Shown here: positions 37,755-45,806 of the stretch, in pieces
How positions within the stretch are numbered: the first letter of the stretch is position 1
Layout: every line of letters starts with the position of its first letter
Assembly: GCF_025370875.1 (NCBI RefSeq)
Contig: NZ_JAMXFD010000006.1
Coordinates: 260,397-324,396 of the forward strand
Length of the DNA stretch: 64,000 nt
Direction of reading: 5' to 3'
Source of the DNA: Laspinema palackyanum D2c
Lineage (GTDB): Bacteria; Cyanobacteriota; Cyanobacteriia; Cyanobacteriales; Laspinemataceae
Program-made: the position numbers and the translations under genes
Notes under the pieces: generated by a model
Told to the model about the DNA's origin: nothing
The model's database searches: none
The model's input: only the letters and a program-made list of their open reading frames with translations

Positions 37755-38084
37755 ATGACAGACCTAAATTTCGTGCGCGGACACATCCGCCAGATTGACG
37801 AAGCGGACGCAGTTTTGCAGGAGAACCGGCAAAAGATCGCCCTACTTGAAGCGCAAAACCGCAAATTGCAGGCACAAATCGATTGGCAGCGCGGGGTTAT
37901 TGCCGCTCACACCGGCGTAGTCTCCGTCCAAAACGCCCTCACCGAGGACGATTTCAAGATTATCGACGGCTACATCCGCCACATCCGCCAGAGTCAGGGC
38001 ATTCCGACAGGCGATCGCACCACAGTCCAGATTTTGGAGGGCGCTTTGGAGCTGGATGCGCCCAGCATCAGGATTGATGGCTAA
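37755..38084 (+). CDS. Coiled-coil early protein (109 aa)
   Basis: Starts at the ATG after AAAGGAAAAGC (MTDLNFVRGHIRQID). A coiled-coil helix spans about residues 15-50 (LQENRQKIALLEAQNRKLQ) and the C-terminal half is helical (DFKIIDGYIRHIRQSQG). It is the first gene of the rightward early operon. No family recognised. Confidence 0.6.
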   Translation: MTDLNFVRGHIRQIDEADAVLQENRQKIALLEAQNRKLQAQIDWQRGVIAAHTGVVSVQNALTEDDFKIIDGYIRHIRQSQGIPTGDRTTVQILEGALELDAPSIRIDG

Positions 38085-38226
38085 ACAGAGGATTACAGAG
38101 GGTTGCGCGGCAATCCTTCTATTACTTGCGATCGCCGCCGGTGATGCTGAGGGCGATCGCAACCGAGAAACCAAACCTGGAGACGGTCGTAGAGATGCGA
38201 TCGCCACCCAAATTCAGAGGCTTTAA
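38077..38226 (+). CDS. Short protein with signal-like N-terminus (49 aa)
   Basis: Starts MAKQRITEGCAAILLLLAIAAGDAEG, a hydrophobic segment followed by a charged tail rich in HIP1-encoded residues. It overlaps the upstream gene by 8 bases and ends 2 bases before the next ATG, which supports coupling. The existence of a protein is plausible rather than certain. Confidence 0.4.
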   Translation: MAKQRITEGCAAILLLLAIAAGDAEGDRNRETKPGDGRRDAIATQIQRL

Positions 38227-38228
38227 CC

Positions 38229-38513
38229 ATGACTTACACCATTCAAGATGCGATCGCCGTCGCCAATCGGCTTAAAGACGATAAAACAAATCCCTACGCC
38301 CGAACCGTCGGGAAAGTTCTTCTCGCGGTAACCAATGTCTGCGAATCAACAAATGGAATGGAACTGGCCGCTGGCATGACAGGCGACAAGGAAGGGTTTT
38401 ACACCGAAGTTCTCGACTCAATCAGCTCAGAACTCGCCAAAGCCTTAAACGAGGCGCTTGACCGGGACCAACTCGACTGGTATTTCGGCCCAGAATCCGA
38501 CTCGGAGGAATAA
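38229..38513 (+). CDS. Small helical early protein (94 aa)
   Basis: Starts MTYTIQDAIAVANRLKDD; all helical, acidic C-terminus (YFGPESDSEE). Its stop overlaps the start of the next gene (TAATG). No family recognised. Confidence 0.6.
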   Translation: MTYTIQDAIAVANRLKDDKTNPYARTVGKVLLAVTNVCESTNGMELAAGMTGDKEGFYTEVLDSISSELAKALNEALDRDQLDWYFGPESDSEE

Positions 38514-38788
38514 TGCCCAAGCCCAAACCCACCCCAGAAAAGCCCAACCTGTTCTCTGTAAATCTGCGAGTGAGCGGAGAAATCCCAGACTGTAAAGCCT
38601 TCACCCATTTTTTAGGAAAGCTCGAAGAAACCGAGTTTATTTACCTCGAAACCACACCGACAGTTTACGAGCGCGACGAATCAGACCGGAGGCGGGGAAG
38701 GCCCATGACCAGCCAACCGGCCAAAAAATTCGGGCAAGTTTACACCGACGTGACATTCACATACCCCGACTACCCAGAACTCCAATGA
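38513..38788 (+). CDS. Small early protein (91 aa)
   Basis: A Pro/Lys-rich start (MPKPKPTPEKPN) is followed by beta strands (LFSVNLRVSGEI, EFIYLETTPTVYE, GQVYTDVTFTYPD). It overlaps both neighbours, so it is part of a tightly coupled operon. No family recognised. Confidence 0.6.
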   Translation: MPKPKPTPEKPNLFSVNLRVSGEIPDCKAFTHFLGKLEETEFIYLETTPTVYERDESDRRRGRPMTSQPAKKFGQVYTDVTFTYPDYPELQ

Positions 38789-39264
38789 CACTAAAAATCG
38801 CCAAAGTTGGATACGGATACACCCAATCCCTTGGCAACTATGAAACCGCCAAGGTCTATGCCGAAGTTGAAATCGAGTACGAGGAAGGCGAAGACCCTGC
38901 GATCGTAGCCGATGAAACCGCCCATAAATTAAAGACATGGGTTCACATCCAGTTACCCGAACCCCAGAACGTGACCGACCTCAGAAGTGAATCCAGAACG
39001 ATAGAACGCAAGCTAGACCAAGGCATTGAAGCACTTGCCCGACTCCGAAACCAATGGGACGAAGCGATCGCCCTACTGGAGAAGCACGGCATCACCATCA
39101 CAGAGGAATTCCCCTGGCAACCTAAATCACCAGAGCCACCCACCGACAGCCTAAGCCTAGCTTTCCCACCGCGAGAGGACAATTACGAAAGCCTAGCCTT
39201 CCCACTGCGAGAGGACGAGGACGACGGCTACGACCCTGACGAAGACCCCGACGAATACATCTAA
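38785..39264 (+). CDS. Early protein with beta N-terminus and acidic tail (159 aa)
   Basis: Residues 1-55 are beta-rich (IAKVGYGYTQSLGNYETAKVYAEVEIEYEEG), a pattern seen in small replication-accessory proteins of cyanobacterial elements. A helix follows (ERKLDQGIEALARLRNQWDEAIALL). The tail has two near-identical LAFP-REDE-type segments and a run of D/E/Y. Function unknown; its place before the Rep-like gene suggests a role in replication. Confidence 0.55.
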   Translation: MTLKIAKVGYGYTQSLGNYETAKVYAEVEIEYEEGEDPAIVADETAHKLKTWVHIQLPEPQNVTDLRSESRTIERKLDQGIEALARLRNQWDEAIALLEKHGITITEEFPWQPKSPEPPTDSLSLAFPPREDNYESLAFPLREDEDDGYDPDEDPDEYI

Positions 39265-39312
39265 CGACCATCGGGCGGGCAACCGCCCAAATCGCAGCAT
39301 TTCAGAGGATTT

Positions 39313-40017
39313 ATGAGCGGCAAAGAATACTGGGGCAAACCCCACGAACAGGCAGCGATCGAGCTTGGCCTATCCCCCACAGCCCGGAAACTGTGGTGGT
39401 GGTGTCTGTGGAAGGCCAAGGGCATCGGCGACATTTGGCTAGACCTTAAAGAATTTGAGGCGGACGAGGTGAAGGCAGGGCGAAACGCCTATGACCCCCG
39501 CACCCTAAAACGGGCATTCGCCCAACTGTGCGATCGGGGCGTGCTCATCATCCGGAAACAGTGCGGATGGAAATATGCCGATTGCCTAATTTGCTCAGTT
39601 TTTCGCCTCGGCATCGACTCCCAAAATTTGGGACCCGATGCAGAAAAAGTAGCCTCAAATCAAGTTATTCCGGCAGAGGGTAATAACAACAACAGCAAAG
39701 ATATTAATCAAGATAAGCGGGAGTTGGAACGGATCCTGATTGACTTCGCTGCCAAACCGGGGATGAGTGCGATCGCAGGATACCAGATCCGCCAGTTCGA
39801 CACCCTCATGGGTCGGGACTACTTCGAGCAGCACCTAAATTACGTTGCATGGAGGCTTGCGAGAGGTTCAGAGATAGAGGACTTACCGGCATACCTTTAT
39901 AGAGCCTTAGAGGCCGATTACGCTTCATCCTCCGTGGCTTTCCTCAACTGGTTCACTTCCAAATTTGGGGACTATTACGAGGAATCATCACTTTCCCAAA
40001 GAATTTATGCAGCATAG
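39313..40017 (+). CDS. Winged-helix replication-like protein
   Basis: 234 residues. The N-terminal 100 residues (AAIELGLSPTARKLWWWCLWKAKGIGDIWLDLKEF, then TLKRAFAQLCDRGVLIIRKQCG) form a winged-helix unit like those of plasmid replication initiators and phage replication proteins. After an Asn-rich linker comes a helical part that resembles replisome-organiser or loader modules (RQFDTLMGRDYFEQHLNYVAWRL). It is the best E1 replication candidate. E2 uses a Prim-Pol gene instead at a comparable position. Confidence 0.55.
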   Translation: MSGKEYWGKPHEQAAIELGLSPTARKLWWWCLWKAKGIGDIWLDLKEFEADEVKAGRNAYDPRTLKRAFAQLCDRGVLIIRKQCGWKYADCLICSVFRLGIDSQNLGPDAEKVASNQVIPAEGNNNNSKDINQDKRELERILIDFAAKPGMSAIAGYQIRQFDTLMGRDYFEQHLNYVAWRLARGSEIEDLPAYLYRALEADYASSSVAFLNWFTSKFGDYYEESSLSQRIYAA

Positions 40018-40024
40018 AGGCTCT

Positions 40025-41122
40025 ATGACAAAACAGATTGAACAATCAACTCTCTTCGACTTATCAGCCTTCTCTCGCCCCGAAAAAAACAGTGTAGGGG
40101 ATTGGGGCTGGGAGAATGAATCCAATCAGCCAGAACCCGAAACTAGACGGTTCCAGATTGGCGATCGCATTCAAGCCAAGCTACCCAATTCCCCAGAGGG
40201 CATCATCGTCGAAATCAAACAGGGCAAATATCCCTGGTCTGACACCTTGCTCATTGAGTGGGATAAGGGGATTCCCCGAAGGCAGAAGGGGACCCGAAGT
40301 GCCATCAGTTCAGGGAAAGCACTGCTGTGGGAGGAATCTTACCCGACAGAAACAGTCATCGAGGATGAGAATCTGTCGGGTAAGACGGAATTATCTCGGG
40401 ATGAGGTGATCGCTCTGGAATATAAGCAACCGGATGTCAGTCTGCTCATGCTTGCCCAAAAGTACGGCATTAGCACAAAGGAAATTTATGACATCCTCTC
40501 AGACCGCTTTGGAGACCAACTCCGAGAGGTAAATAAACTTAAATGGCAGGAGGCACGGCGACAGAATCGCCCGCCGACTCTGGAGGGAGAAGTTCAGGAG
40601 GATGCTGAAGGCGATCGCACCCCCGCTCCAGCACTTTTCCCAATGGAAGAGAAATATGGCCCGGTTGAATCATGGCCTGATTCTCCAGAGGAAGAGATGT
40701 TTGACTTTTTGTCTTACCCGACAGAAACAGTCATCGAGGATAGTCAACCGTCGGGTAAGACGAATGACATCCCATCCAATGTTGATTCACCGTCTTACCC
40801 GACTGAGATGATTAATCGCCATGAAGACTTGACGGGTAAGACAATTCGGGAGCAAATCCTCCCACTGTCTATTTCCGAAAAGCGAAGCCTGTTGATTTGG
40901 CTACAGGAGACAATTAAGGATGAAGAGTGGACTCCCCCGCCAGTGAAAAGCGGTCGGCAGGTTGTCGGGGAACCCGTCAAGACATCAAAAGGATATCGGC
41001 GGCAGGAACTCGTCCGATGCGGTAAGGCAACTTGCAAATCATGCCCCCACGGTCCCTACTGGTACGAATACTGGAGCGAGGGTGGCAAACGCCGTTCTAA
41101 ATATGTAGGCAAAAATCCCTAA
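40025..41122 (+). CDS. Protein carrying three in-frame 50-bp palindromic repeats
   Basis: 365 residues from the ATG MTKQIEQSTLFDLS. Parts seen: a beta-rich N-terminal domain (RFQIGDRIQAKLPNSPEGIIVEIKQ), a central helical HTH-like stretch (MLAQKYGISTKEIYDILSDRFG), and a C-terminal zinc-binding domain with RCGKATCKSCPHGPYWYEYW, as in DUF6788-like proteins of cyanobacteria. The three repeat copies at 40337, 40712 and 40793 encode SYPTETVIED...SGKT-like segments of about 17 residues in the same frame. The insertions lie between domains, so the protein may tolerate them. Confidence 0.65.
   Translation: MTKQIEQSTLFDLSAFSRPEKNSVGDWGWENESNQPEPETRRFQIGDRIQAKLPNSPEGIIVEIKQGKYPWSDTLLIEWDKGIPRRQKGTRSAISSGKALLWEESYPTETVIEDENLSGKTELSRDEVIALEYKQPDVSLLMLAQKYGISTKEIYDILSDRFGDQLREVNKLKWQEARRQNRPPTLEGEVQEDAEGDRTPAPALFPMEEKYGPVESWPDSPEEEMFDFLSYPTETVIEDSQPSGKTNDIPSNVDSPSYPTEMINRHEDLTGKTIREQILPLSISEKRSLLIWLQETIKDEEWTPPPVKSGRQVVGEPVKTSKGYRRQELVRCGKATCKSCPHGPYWYEYWSEGGKRRSKYVGKNP
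40337..40386. repeat. E1 50-bp palindromic repeat, copy 2 (coding)
   Basis: TCTTACCCGACAG ... CTGTCGGGTAAGAC, 50 bases, in frame inside the 40025-41122 gene. Copy 3 shares its left 28 bases almost completely. Confidence 0.85.
40712..40761. repeat. E1 50-bp palindromic repeat, copy 3 (coding)
   Basis: TCTTACCCGACAG ... CCGTCGGGTAAGAC, 50 bases, same reading frame as copy 2. Confidence 0.85.
40793..40842. repeat. E1 50-bp palindromic repeat, copy 4 (coding)
   Basis: TCTTACCCGACTG ... TTGACGGGTAAGAC, 50 bases, same frame, the most diverged centre of the three coding copies. Confidence 0.8.
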
Positions 41123-41199
41123 AAACTGACCTGTGCTAAACTCAATTTGTAAACAACGCCCGTTGGTTATACACCAGGCAACCGCAAAACCCTAACCCC

Positions 41200-41859
41200 A
41201 TGAACGTTGCAGGTTATTCCCGCGTTTCGACTGAGGAACAAGCCCGTGAGGGACTCTCTCTCGAAGTGCAGCGGATGAAGATTCAGCAATATTGCCAATT
41301 ATTCGATTTGCGGTTGGTCGCCGAATGCGAGGATCCGGGGTTGTCAGCAAAATCGCTTGATCGCCCCGGGCTCCAATACGCTCTCAGTTGCCTCCGTGAT
41401 GGATCCGCTGAGGGGTTGGTCGTGCTCAAACTTGATCGCCTAACTCGCAGTGTGGCTGACCTGGAAGTTCTCCTCTCAGAATATTTTGAGGAGAGATATA
41501 AGCTCATTTCCCTTAACGAACAAATTGACACCCGGACCGCTGGGGGAAAACTGATGCTCCGGTTGCTCGGTGTTGTCAGCCAGTGGGAACGGGAAACAAT
41601 TGGGGAACGGACTGCGATCGCACTCCAGCACAAAAAATCCCAGGGTCAGCAGCTAGGCGGGCACGGGTTCGGTTGGCGACTTGTTGATGGGAAGCGCGTG
41701 CCAGTTGAGGCCGAACAGGCGATAATAAAAAAAATGCGGTCAATGCGACGGAGGGGGAAAAGTCTCCAGGCGATCGCGGATTGGGCTAACGAGTCCGGGG
41801 TGCGATCGCACCGTGGCGGCAAGTGGTATCCGAAATCAATATCAAATATCCTCAAATAA
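41200..41859 (+). CDS. Small serine recombinase (resolvase/invertase type)
   Basis: 219 residues. The resolvase domain has the catalytic serine in AGYSRVSTEEQAREG, the conserved VLKLDRLTRSVADL strand and helix, and GGKLMLRLLGVVSQWERETIGERT. A short C-terminal DNA-binding part follows (MRRRGKSLQAIADWANESGV). It is about 20-30 residues longer than Tn3-type resolvases and much shorter than large serine integrases. It directly precedes the structural-like operon. It may resolve dimers or invert DNA; no inverted crossover sites were seen. Confidence 0.85.
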   Translation: MNVAGYSRVSTEEQAREGLSLEVQRMKIQQYCQLFDLRLVAECEDPGLSAKSLDRPGLQYALSCLRDGSAEGLVVLKLDRLTRSVADLEVLLSEYFEERYKLISLNEQIDTRTAGGKLMLRLLGVVSQWERETIGERTAIALQHKKSQGQQLGGHGFGWRLVDGKRVPVEAEQAIIKKMRSMRRRGKSLQAIADWANESGVRSHRGGKWYPKSISNILK

Positions 41860-41861
41860 TC

Positions 41862-42755
41862 ATGCCCATTATTCCTTCTGGCGGATCAGGCAACGCCAAC
41901 GCCACGGACCTCACGAAATTTTATAAGCATTCTTATTCGGGGGAGATAGAGTCAATTGAAGGAATGGAGCGATTAATCGTACCGGCCACGATTAGGCCAT
42001 CCCCTCGCACAATATTGATTTTTAATTCTGGATCTTCGATAGTTTGGCTCCACTTTGCCGATTCCCCAGGAAACCCTCTAAAATATCCCCTGGCTCCGGG
42101 GATGGCTTTTTCCGAAGATAATGCGGGAGGGGAGGCCAATCAAATTTTTTTATCAGGCATCGGAACTGTTAAAGTTTCAATCCGCAGCCGAGACCCCATT
42201 AACCCAGAGGACATTGACGATATGCCGCTCGCACCATTAGAAATAGAGTTACTTCTTCCGACCGGGTCCAACTTCCCTGGATATCAGTATGACCCGACCA
42301 TGATATCTCCCGAGGGACTGGAATCGGTTAACACCTTGTTCCAATCCTCTGACGGTGTGACCGGATACAAACTATTCGATTTTGCCAGTTTTCAGTTAGG
42401 CCAAAGCTATACGTTTTCAGTAGAGGTTGCGTCTGGCGTAATTATCCCCGAGGGCAACAACATTCAAGTGTGGCTGCCGAATGTAATCGGCAACGGTATG
42501 AGGGCGATTTTTGAGGTGGCTTCAGACCTCTTGAACCCAGAAATCGACGGCTTGCCTACTGACTTCGTAGGTAGAATCAAACAAAACGGCTGGGTAGGAA
42601 ACTTTCCCCACACTGGTAGTCTGTTTACATTGAAACCGAATCTCTCCCGCAAAATAGGGGCCATTTATGCCAAGAATCCCCAAACAAATTATTTTGAATG
42701 CGCCATTATTAATTTTGACGCTGCCACCAAAGTATTTACAATTCTGGGGTTTTAG
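41862..42755 (+). CDS. Virion-like protein with decoration-type beta domain (1)
   Basis: The ATG (MPIIPSGGSGNANATDLTKF) is 2 bases after the recombinase stop, without a ribosome site of its own, so translation is probably coupled. 297 residues. Residues about 45-110 (TILIFNSGSSIVWLHFADSP, PLAPGMAFSED, FLSGIGTVKVSI) have the N-x-G/S-x-x-V-W ... L-x-P-G pattern of small beta-sandwich domains common in phage head or spike proteins. The C-terminal half is also beta-rich. Assignment as a structural protein is inference. Confidence 0.55.
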   Translation: MPIIPSGGSGNANATDLTKFYKHSYSGEIESIEGMERLIVPATIRPSPRTILIFNSGSSIVWLHFADSPGNPLKYPLAPGMAFSEDNAGGEANQIFLSGIGTVKVSIRSRDPINPEDIDDMPLAPLEIELLLPTGSNFPGYQYDPTMISPEGLESVNTLFQSSDGVTGYKLFDFASFQLGQSYTFSVEVASGVIIPEGNNIQVWLPNVIGNGMRAIFEVASDLLNPEIDGLPTDFVGRIKQNGWVGNFPHTGSLFTLKPNLSRKIGAIYAKNPQTNYFECAIINFDAATKVFTILGF

Positions 42756-43607
42756 ATGCCGGAGCAAACGGGAGCCTTCGATTACGAATTCACCTCTGCG
42801 AGTTCGCAAGAAAACATCACAGAGATATTTAATACCGCGCCATTATACGAACAATACAGCGGACTCAGTTCTCGGTATGACGTTTTTCAATCCTTTTATT
42901 TAGAGCAGCTAAAATTCACAGTTTTTATTGAGAGTCTAGCTTTGGCCGAAATTCCAACGATTGCACCCGACGACACAAATTCAGAAAAAGCGGCAAAAAT
43001 TCGAGATGTTGAGCGCCGATTTCCCAAGATAGGACTGGAACTCTACCAGTCCCATAATGGAAACCCCTGGAGAAGGCAGGCACTTATAATTCTCCAAAAT
43101 AGAGGGGCAGAATATTATCTCCCCGCTATTTCCCCCTACCTGGCTTTAGGCGAGGTTGACGTTTTGGGGGATAAATCAAAAATTGGTTTGAAATTCATCG
43201 CAATGCTAACTAATGGAAACTTTTACGGACCATTAGGAGAAAACGATTACGTCATTGTCAAAGGTGCATGGCGTCAAAATATCGACTTAATTCCAAAGGT
43301 CACCGAACAAAGCGAAATTATTAACAATTTCGCTGCTGATATTGGGACAACTTCAACACCAGTTAGAGCGGTCAACTTAACCAGAAAATTAATCTGGATG
43401 AGAAACGCTGGGAGCCGTCGAGTTTGGATATCTTTTGGACAATCTGCGGTTGCTGGGGCGGGAACTTTCCTGAATCCAGGGGATACACTTAATTACGAAG
43501 CGAATAGATATCGAATAGGACACTCTATCTCTGCAATTGCTGACCCCCCGGAAGAAGGGGAGGATGTCAATCAGACTATTTTGCTTACAGGAATGGAGGC
43601 GTCGTAA
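42756..43607 (+). CDS. Virion-like protein with decoration-type beta domain (2)
   Basis: 283 residues; the ATG follows the previous stop directly. The N-terminal 200 residues are unknown. The C-terminal part (KLIWMRNAGSRRVWISFGQSAVAGAG, FLNPGDTLNYEANRYRIGHSISAIAD) repeats the beta-sandwich pattern of the preceding gene and of 47070-47411. Proteins with such terminal modules are frequently capsid or spike components. Host-like HIP1 sites are absent from this gene. Confidence 0.5.
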   Translation: MPEQTGAFDYEFTSASSQENITEIFNTAPLYEQYSGLSSRYDVFQSFYLEQLKFTVFIESLALAEIPTIAPDDTNSEKAAKIRDVERRFPKIGLELYQSHNGNPWRRQALIILQNRGAEYYLPAISPYLALGEVDVLGDKSKIGLKFIAMLTNGNFYGPLGENDYVIVKGAWRQNIDLIPKVTEQSEIINNFAADIGTTSTPVRAVNLTRKLIWMRNAGSRRVWISFGQSAVAGAGTFLNPGDTLNYEANRYRIGHSISAIADPPEEGEDVNQTILLTGMEAS

Positions 43608-43610
43608 TTT

Positions 43611-45806
43611 ATGGGCAGAAGAGGGCGTACACCTGGTCTGGGCGGCAAAAAACCACCCGGGGGAAAATCGCCAAGAAGTCCAGGTAAAGGTGGTATGAAA
43701 CCCCCTTGGATTCCGGATGTGCCTGAGCTTGGCATTCACGAAGGGGAAAACGTGTCGTTAGATACAGTCCTCGATTTAGGCGATTGGGGCGAATTGCGCG
43801 CAACTCCAGGCGGGCCAGTAGATCCGATGGATTGCAAAAATTGGCCAGGTTCACCTTTTTGTGAAGGGGATTTGCTTAACGACCCGAGGGATACCGGAGT
43901 TAGCGTAGATAATATCTCCGTTTCCGAGTGTGAAATTATCATCACATTTAAAATGAATGTTCTGGGCTTTGAGATGCCAACATTCCAAATCGCATACTCA
44001 ACCGGGAAATGCGATGAGAAGCCACCACAACCCGAAGAACCGCCGCCGCCATTACCAGAATATCCGTTTCCGCCAGATGAGGAACCTGGAAACTCTGAAA
44101 ACGTAAGATTTAATTGCAAGACAATTAATTTAGTCGTTTGGCATAACGATGGCAATGCGAATGGGGCAAGGTGGAGAGCTTATATACGGGATTCTCCCCC
44201 CAAATATGAGCCTCCATTTGGTGAATTTACTGTCCCTCGGTTTACTTGGGGAAACAGCCAACCCATCCGTGTCTACTTTGAACGCTGGCAACACTACTTA
44301 AAAAACGATGACGGAAGCTATCGCCGGTCTGCTACTGGTCAATTGATTCCAGCAAATACTTCTTTCAAATTGGGTAGAAAGGGCGGAATTGATTTTTACT
44401 ACCACACACTTAGCGGCATGGAAGGTCCGCGAAGTTTTGCGGCAGCGATAACAGTAGACGAGGAGGTAGCAGAAGCGGGCTACTCGCCTAGCCAAGTGAT
44501 TGAATGGATTCGAGCATTGAACCCCGTGCCGCGAGCTAGAGTTTATGGAAGCGGTGCACTTGAATCTTTAGATTACCTTTTTGGGGATGATACTCCGGCA
44601 TGGGATGCCGGGGTGCAAGCTACGTGGCGGTATTGGGCATTATGGTCCCCAAATCGCAACAATTGTAAATGGACCAAAAGAAAAACAGGACCGCACTCAC
44701 AAATGAATAATGATTGCTGCGATGCTTCTAAGGCTGCTTTGAGAAGATTAAAAAGGATTGAAGCCGTTCTACAGCCCGATAAATTTTTAAAATTTGATGA
44801 GAAGGGCAACCCAGAGAAAATTTTAGGGAAATTTCCTCGCAGATTAGTTTCTCCGGCTGATTCTAATGGCGTGGTAGGCTTCTTTAAAAATAAAGCATTG
44901 AAGATTTTAGGAAAAATAGTGGGATACGATTTCGACGCGAGTAAATACATCCCCATTGCAGGATATTCAGATGCGCTTTCCGCTATCACGAAGCAAGTAG
45001 ATCGTATGGGCGGATTCTGGCCGACGACAGTCGAAATCGAAGATATCGACCCGGGTACCGAGGGGAATCAACCCTTCTCAATGCAGATTCACTCTGTAAG
45101 TGACGGATTCAAGCAAGCACTAGAAGCCCTAGCTCATTTGGTGGCGCGATCCGCCCCCAAGAATTCCCCAGATTCGGATGAAGATCCGACCTTAAGGATT
45201 CTGGGAGCAATCCTCACTGAGGTGGGACTGACCCACAAAATCACAGCGATCACCAACCAGACGACTAATAATATTGAGGAATTCTTAGATTACAAAGTTC
45301 GCCAACAAGAGGATTTTTTGCCAATGGCATTTAATCCCTTGGCGACATTGCCGAATCAGGGGAAGGAATACACTAAGCCAACCGAAGAAGAAGTCAATGT
45401 TTATCTGAAAAAACTTTTAAGGCCAAGTACCCATGAAATTATTGTCACTAAGATAGATCAGGATAAGCTTCTCACGGAGTGGCTACTGGAACTTCTCAAA
45501 CACTCAAGTTCAGCCAGCGCAGCACTCACCCAGCAAATAAGCTCGAAGGAAGATTTAAAGAAAGCACTAGGAACTGCGAGATTAAACGCATTAGTTCAGG
45601 GGGCTTTGAACATGGAGCAAATCCGCAGAGTTTTAGGCCTTCCTTCTAACTGGGACATGAAAGATTTCTCAGAACGCTTGGAAGACAATTTCCACCCAGA
45701 CGAAAATGTAGAATCCGGACTTCACTCGGAAACTAAACCCAAACAGGCGAAGGAAAAGCCTAGAATTAAGGATATTAGCAAGAACGGGCGGAGGCGGAAG
45801 CGATGA
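43611..45806 (+). CDS. Large structural-operon protein, unknown (731 aa)
   Basis: The N-terminus is Gly/Pro/Lys-rich (RGRTPGLGGKKPPGGKSPR). A Pro/Glu-rich hinge lies near residue 145 (KPPQPEEPPPPLPEYPFPPDEEPG). The middle has beta-rich and Trp-rich parts (TWRYWALWSPNRNNCKW), and the C-terminal half is helical, ending in a basic stretch (DISKNGRRRKR). It overlaps the next gene by four bases. I recognise no family. Size, position and basic tails would fit a scaffold, minor capsid or DNA-contacting virion protein. Confidence 0.5.
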   Translation: MGRRGRTPGLGGKKPPGGKSPRSPGKGGMKPPWIPDVPELGIHEGENVSLDTVLDLGDWGELRATPGGPVDPMDCKNWPGSPFCEGDLLNDPRDTGVSVDNISVSECEIIITFKMNVLGFEMPTFQIAYSTGKCDEKPPQPEEPPPPLPEYPFPPDEEPGNSENVRFNCKTINLVVWHNDGNANGARWRAYIRDSPPKYEPPFGEFTVPRFTWGNSQPIRVYFERWQHYLKNDDGSYRRSATGQLIPANTSFKLGRKGGIDFYYHTLSGMEGPRSFAAAITVDEEVAEAGYSPSQVIEWIRALNPVPRARVYGSGALESLDYLFGDDTPAWDAGVQATWRYWALWSPNRNNCKWTKRKTGPHSQMNNDCCDASKAALRRLKRIEAVLQPDKFLKFDEKGNPEKILGKFPRRLVSPADSNGVVGFFKNKALKILGKIVGYDFDASKYIPIAGYSDALSAITKQVDRMGGFWPTTVEIEDIDPGTEGNQPFSMQIHSVSDGFKQALEALAHLVARSAPKNSPDSDEDPTLRILGAILTEVGLTHKITAITNQTTNNIEEFLDYKVRQQEDFLPMAFNPLATLPNQGKEYTKPTEEEVNVYLKKLLRPSTHEIIVTKIDQDKLLTEWLLELLKHSSSASAALTQQISSKEDLKKALGTARLNALVQGALNMEQIRRVLGLPSNWDMKDFSERLEDNFHPDENVESGLHSETKPKQAKEKPRIKDISKNGRRRKR

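Noticed and set aside
41200..41859. Large serine integrase as the integrating enzyme of E1
   Set aside because: At 219 residues it lacks the long C-terminal zinc and coiled-coil domains of large serine integrases, and the tRNA att site and complete tyrosine integrase explain integration.
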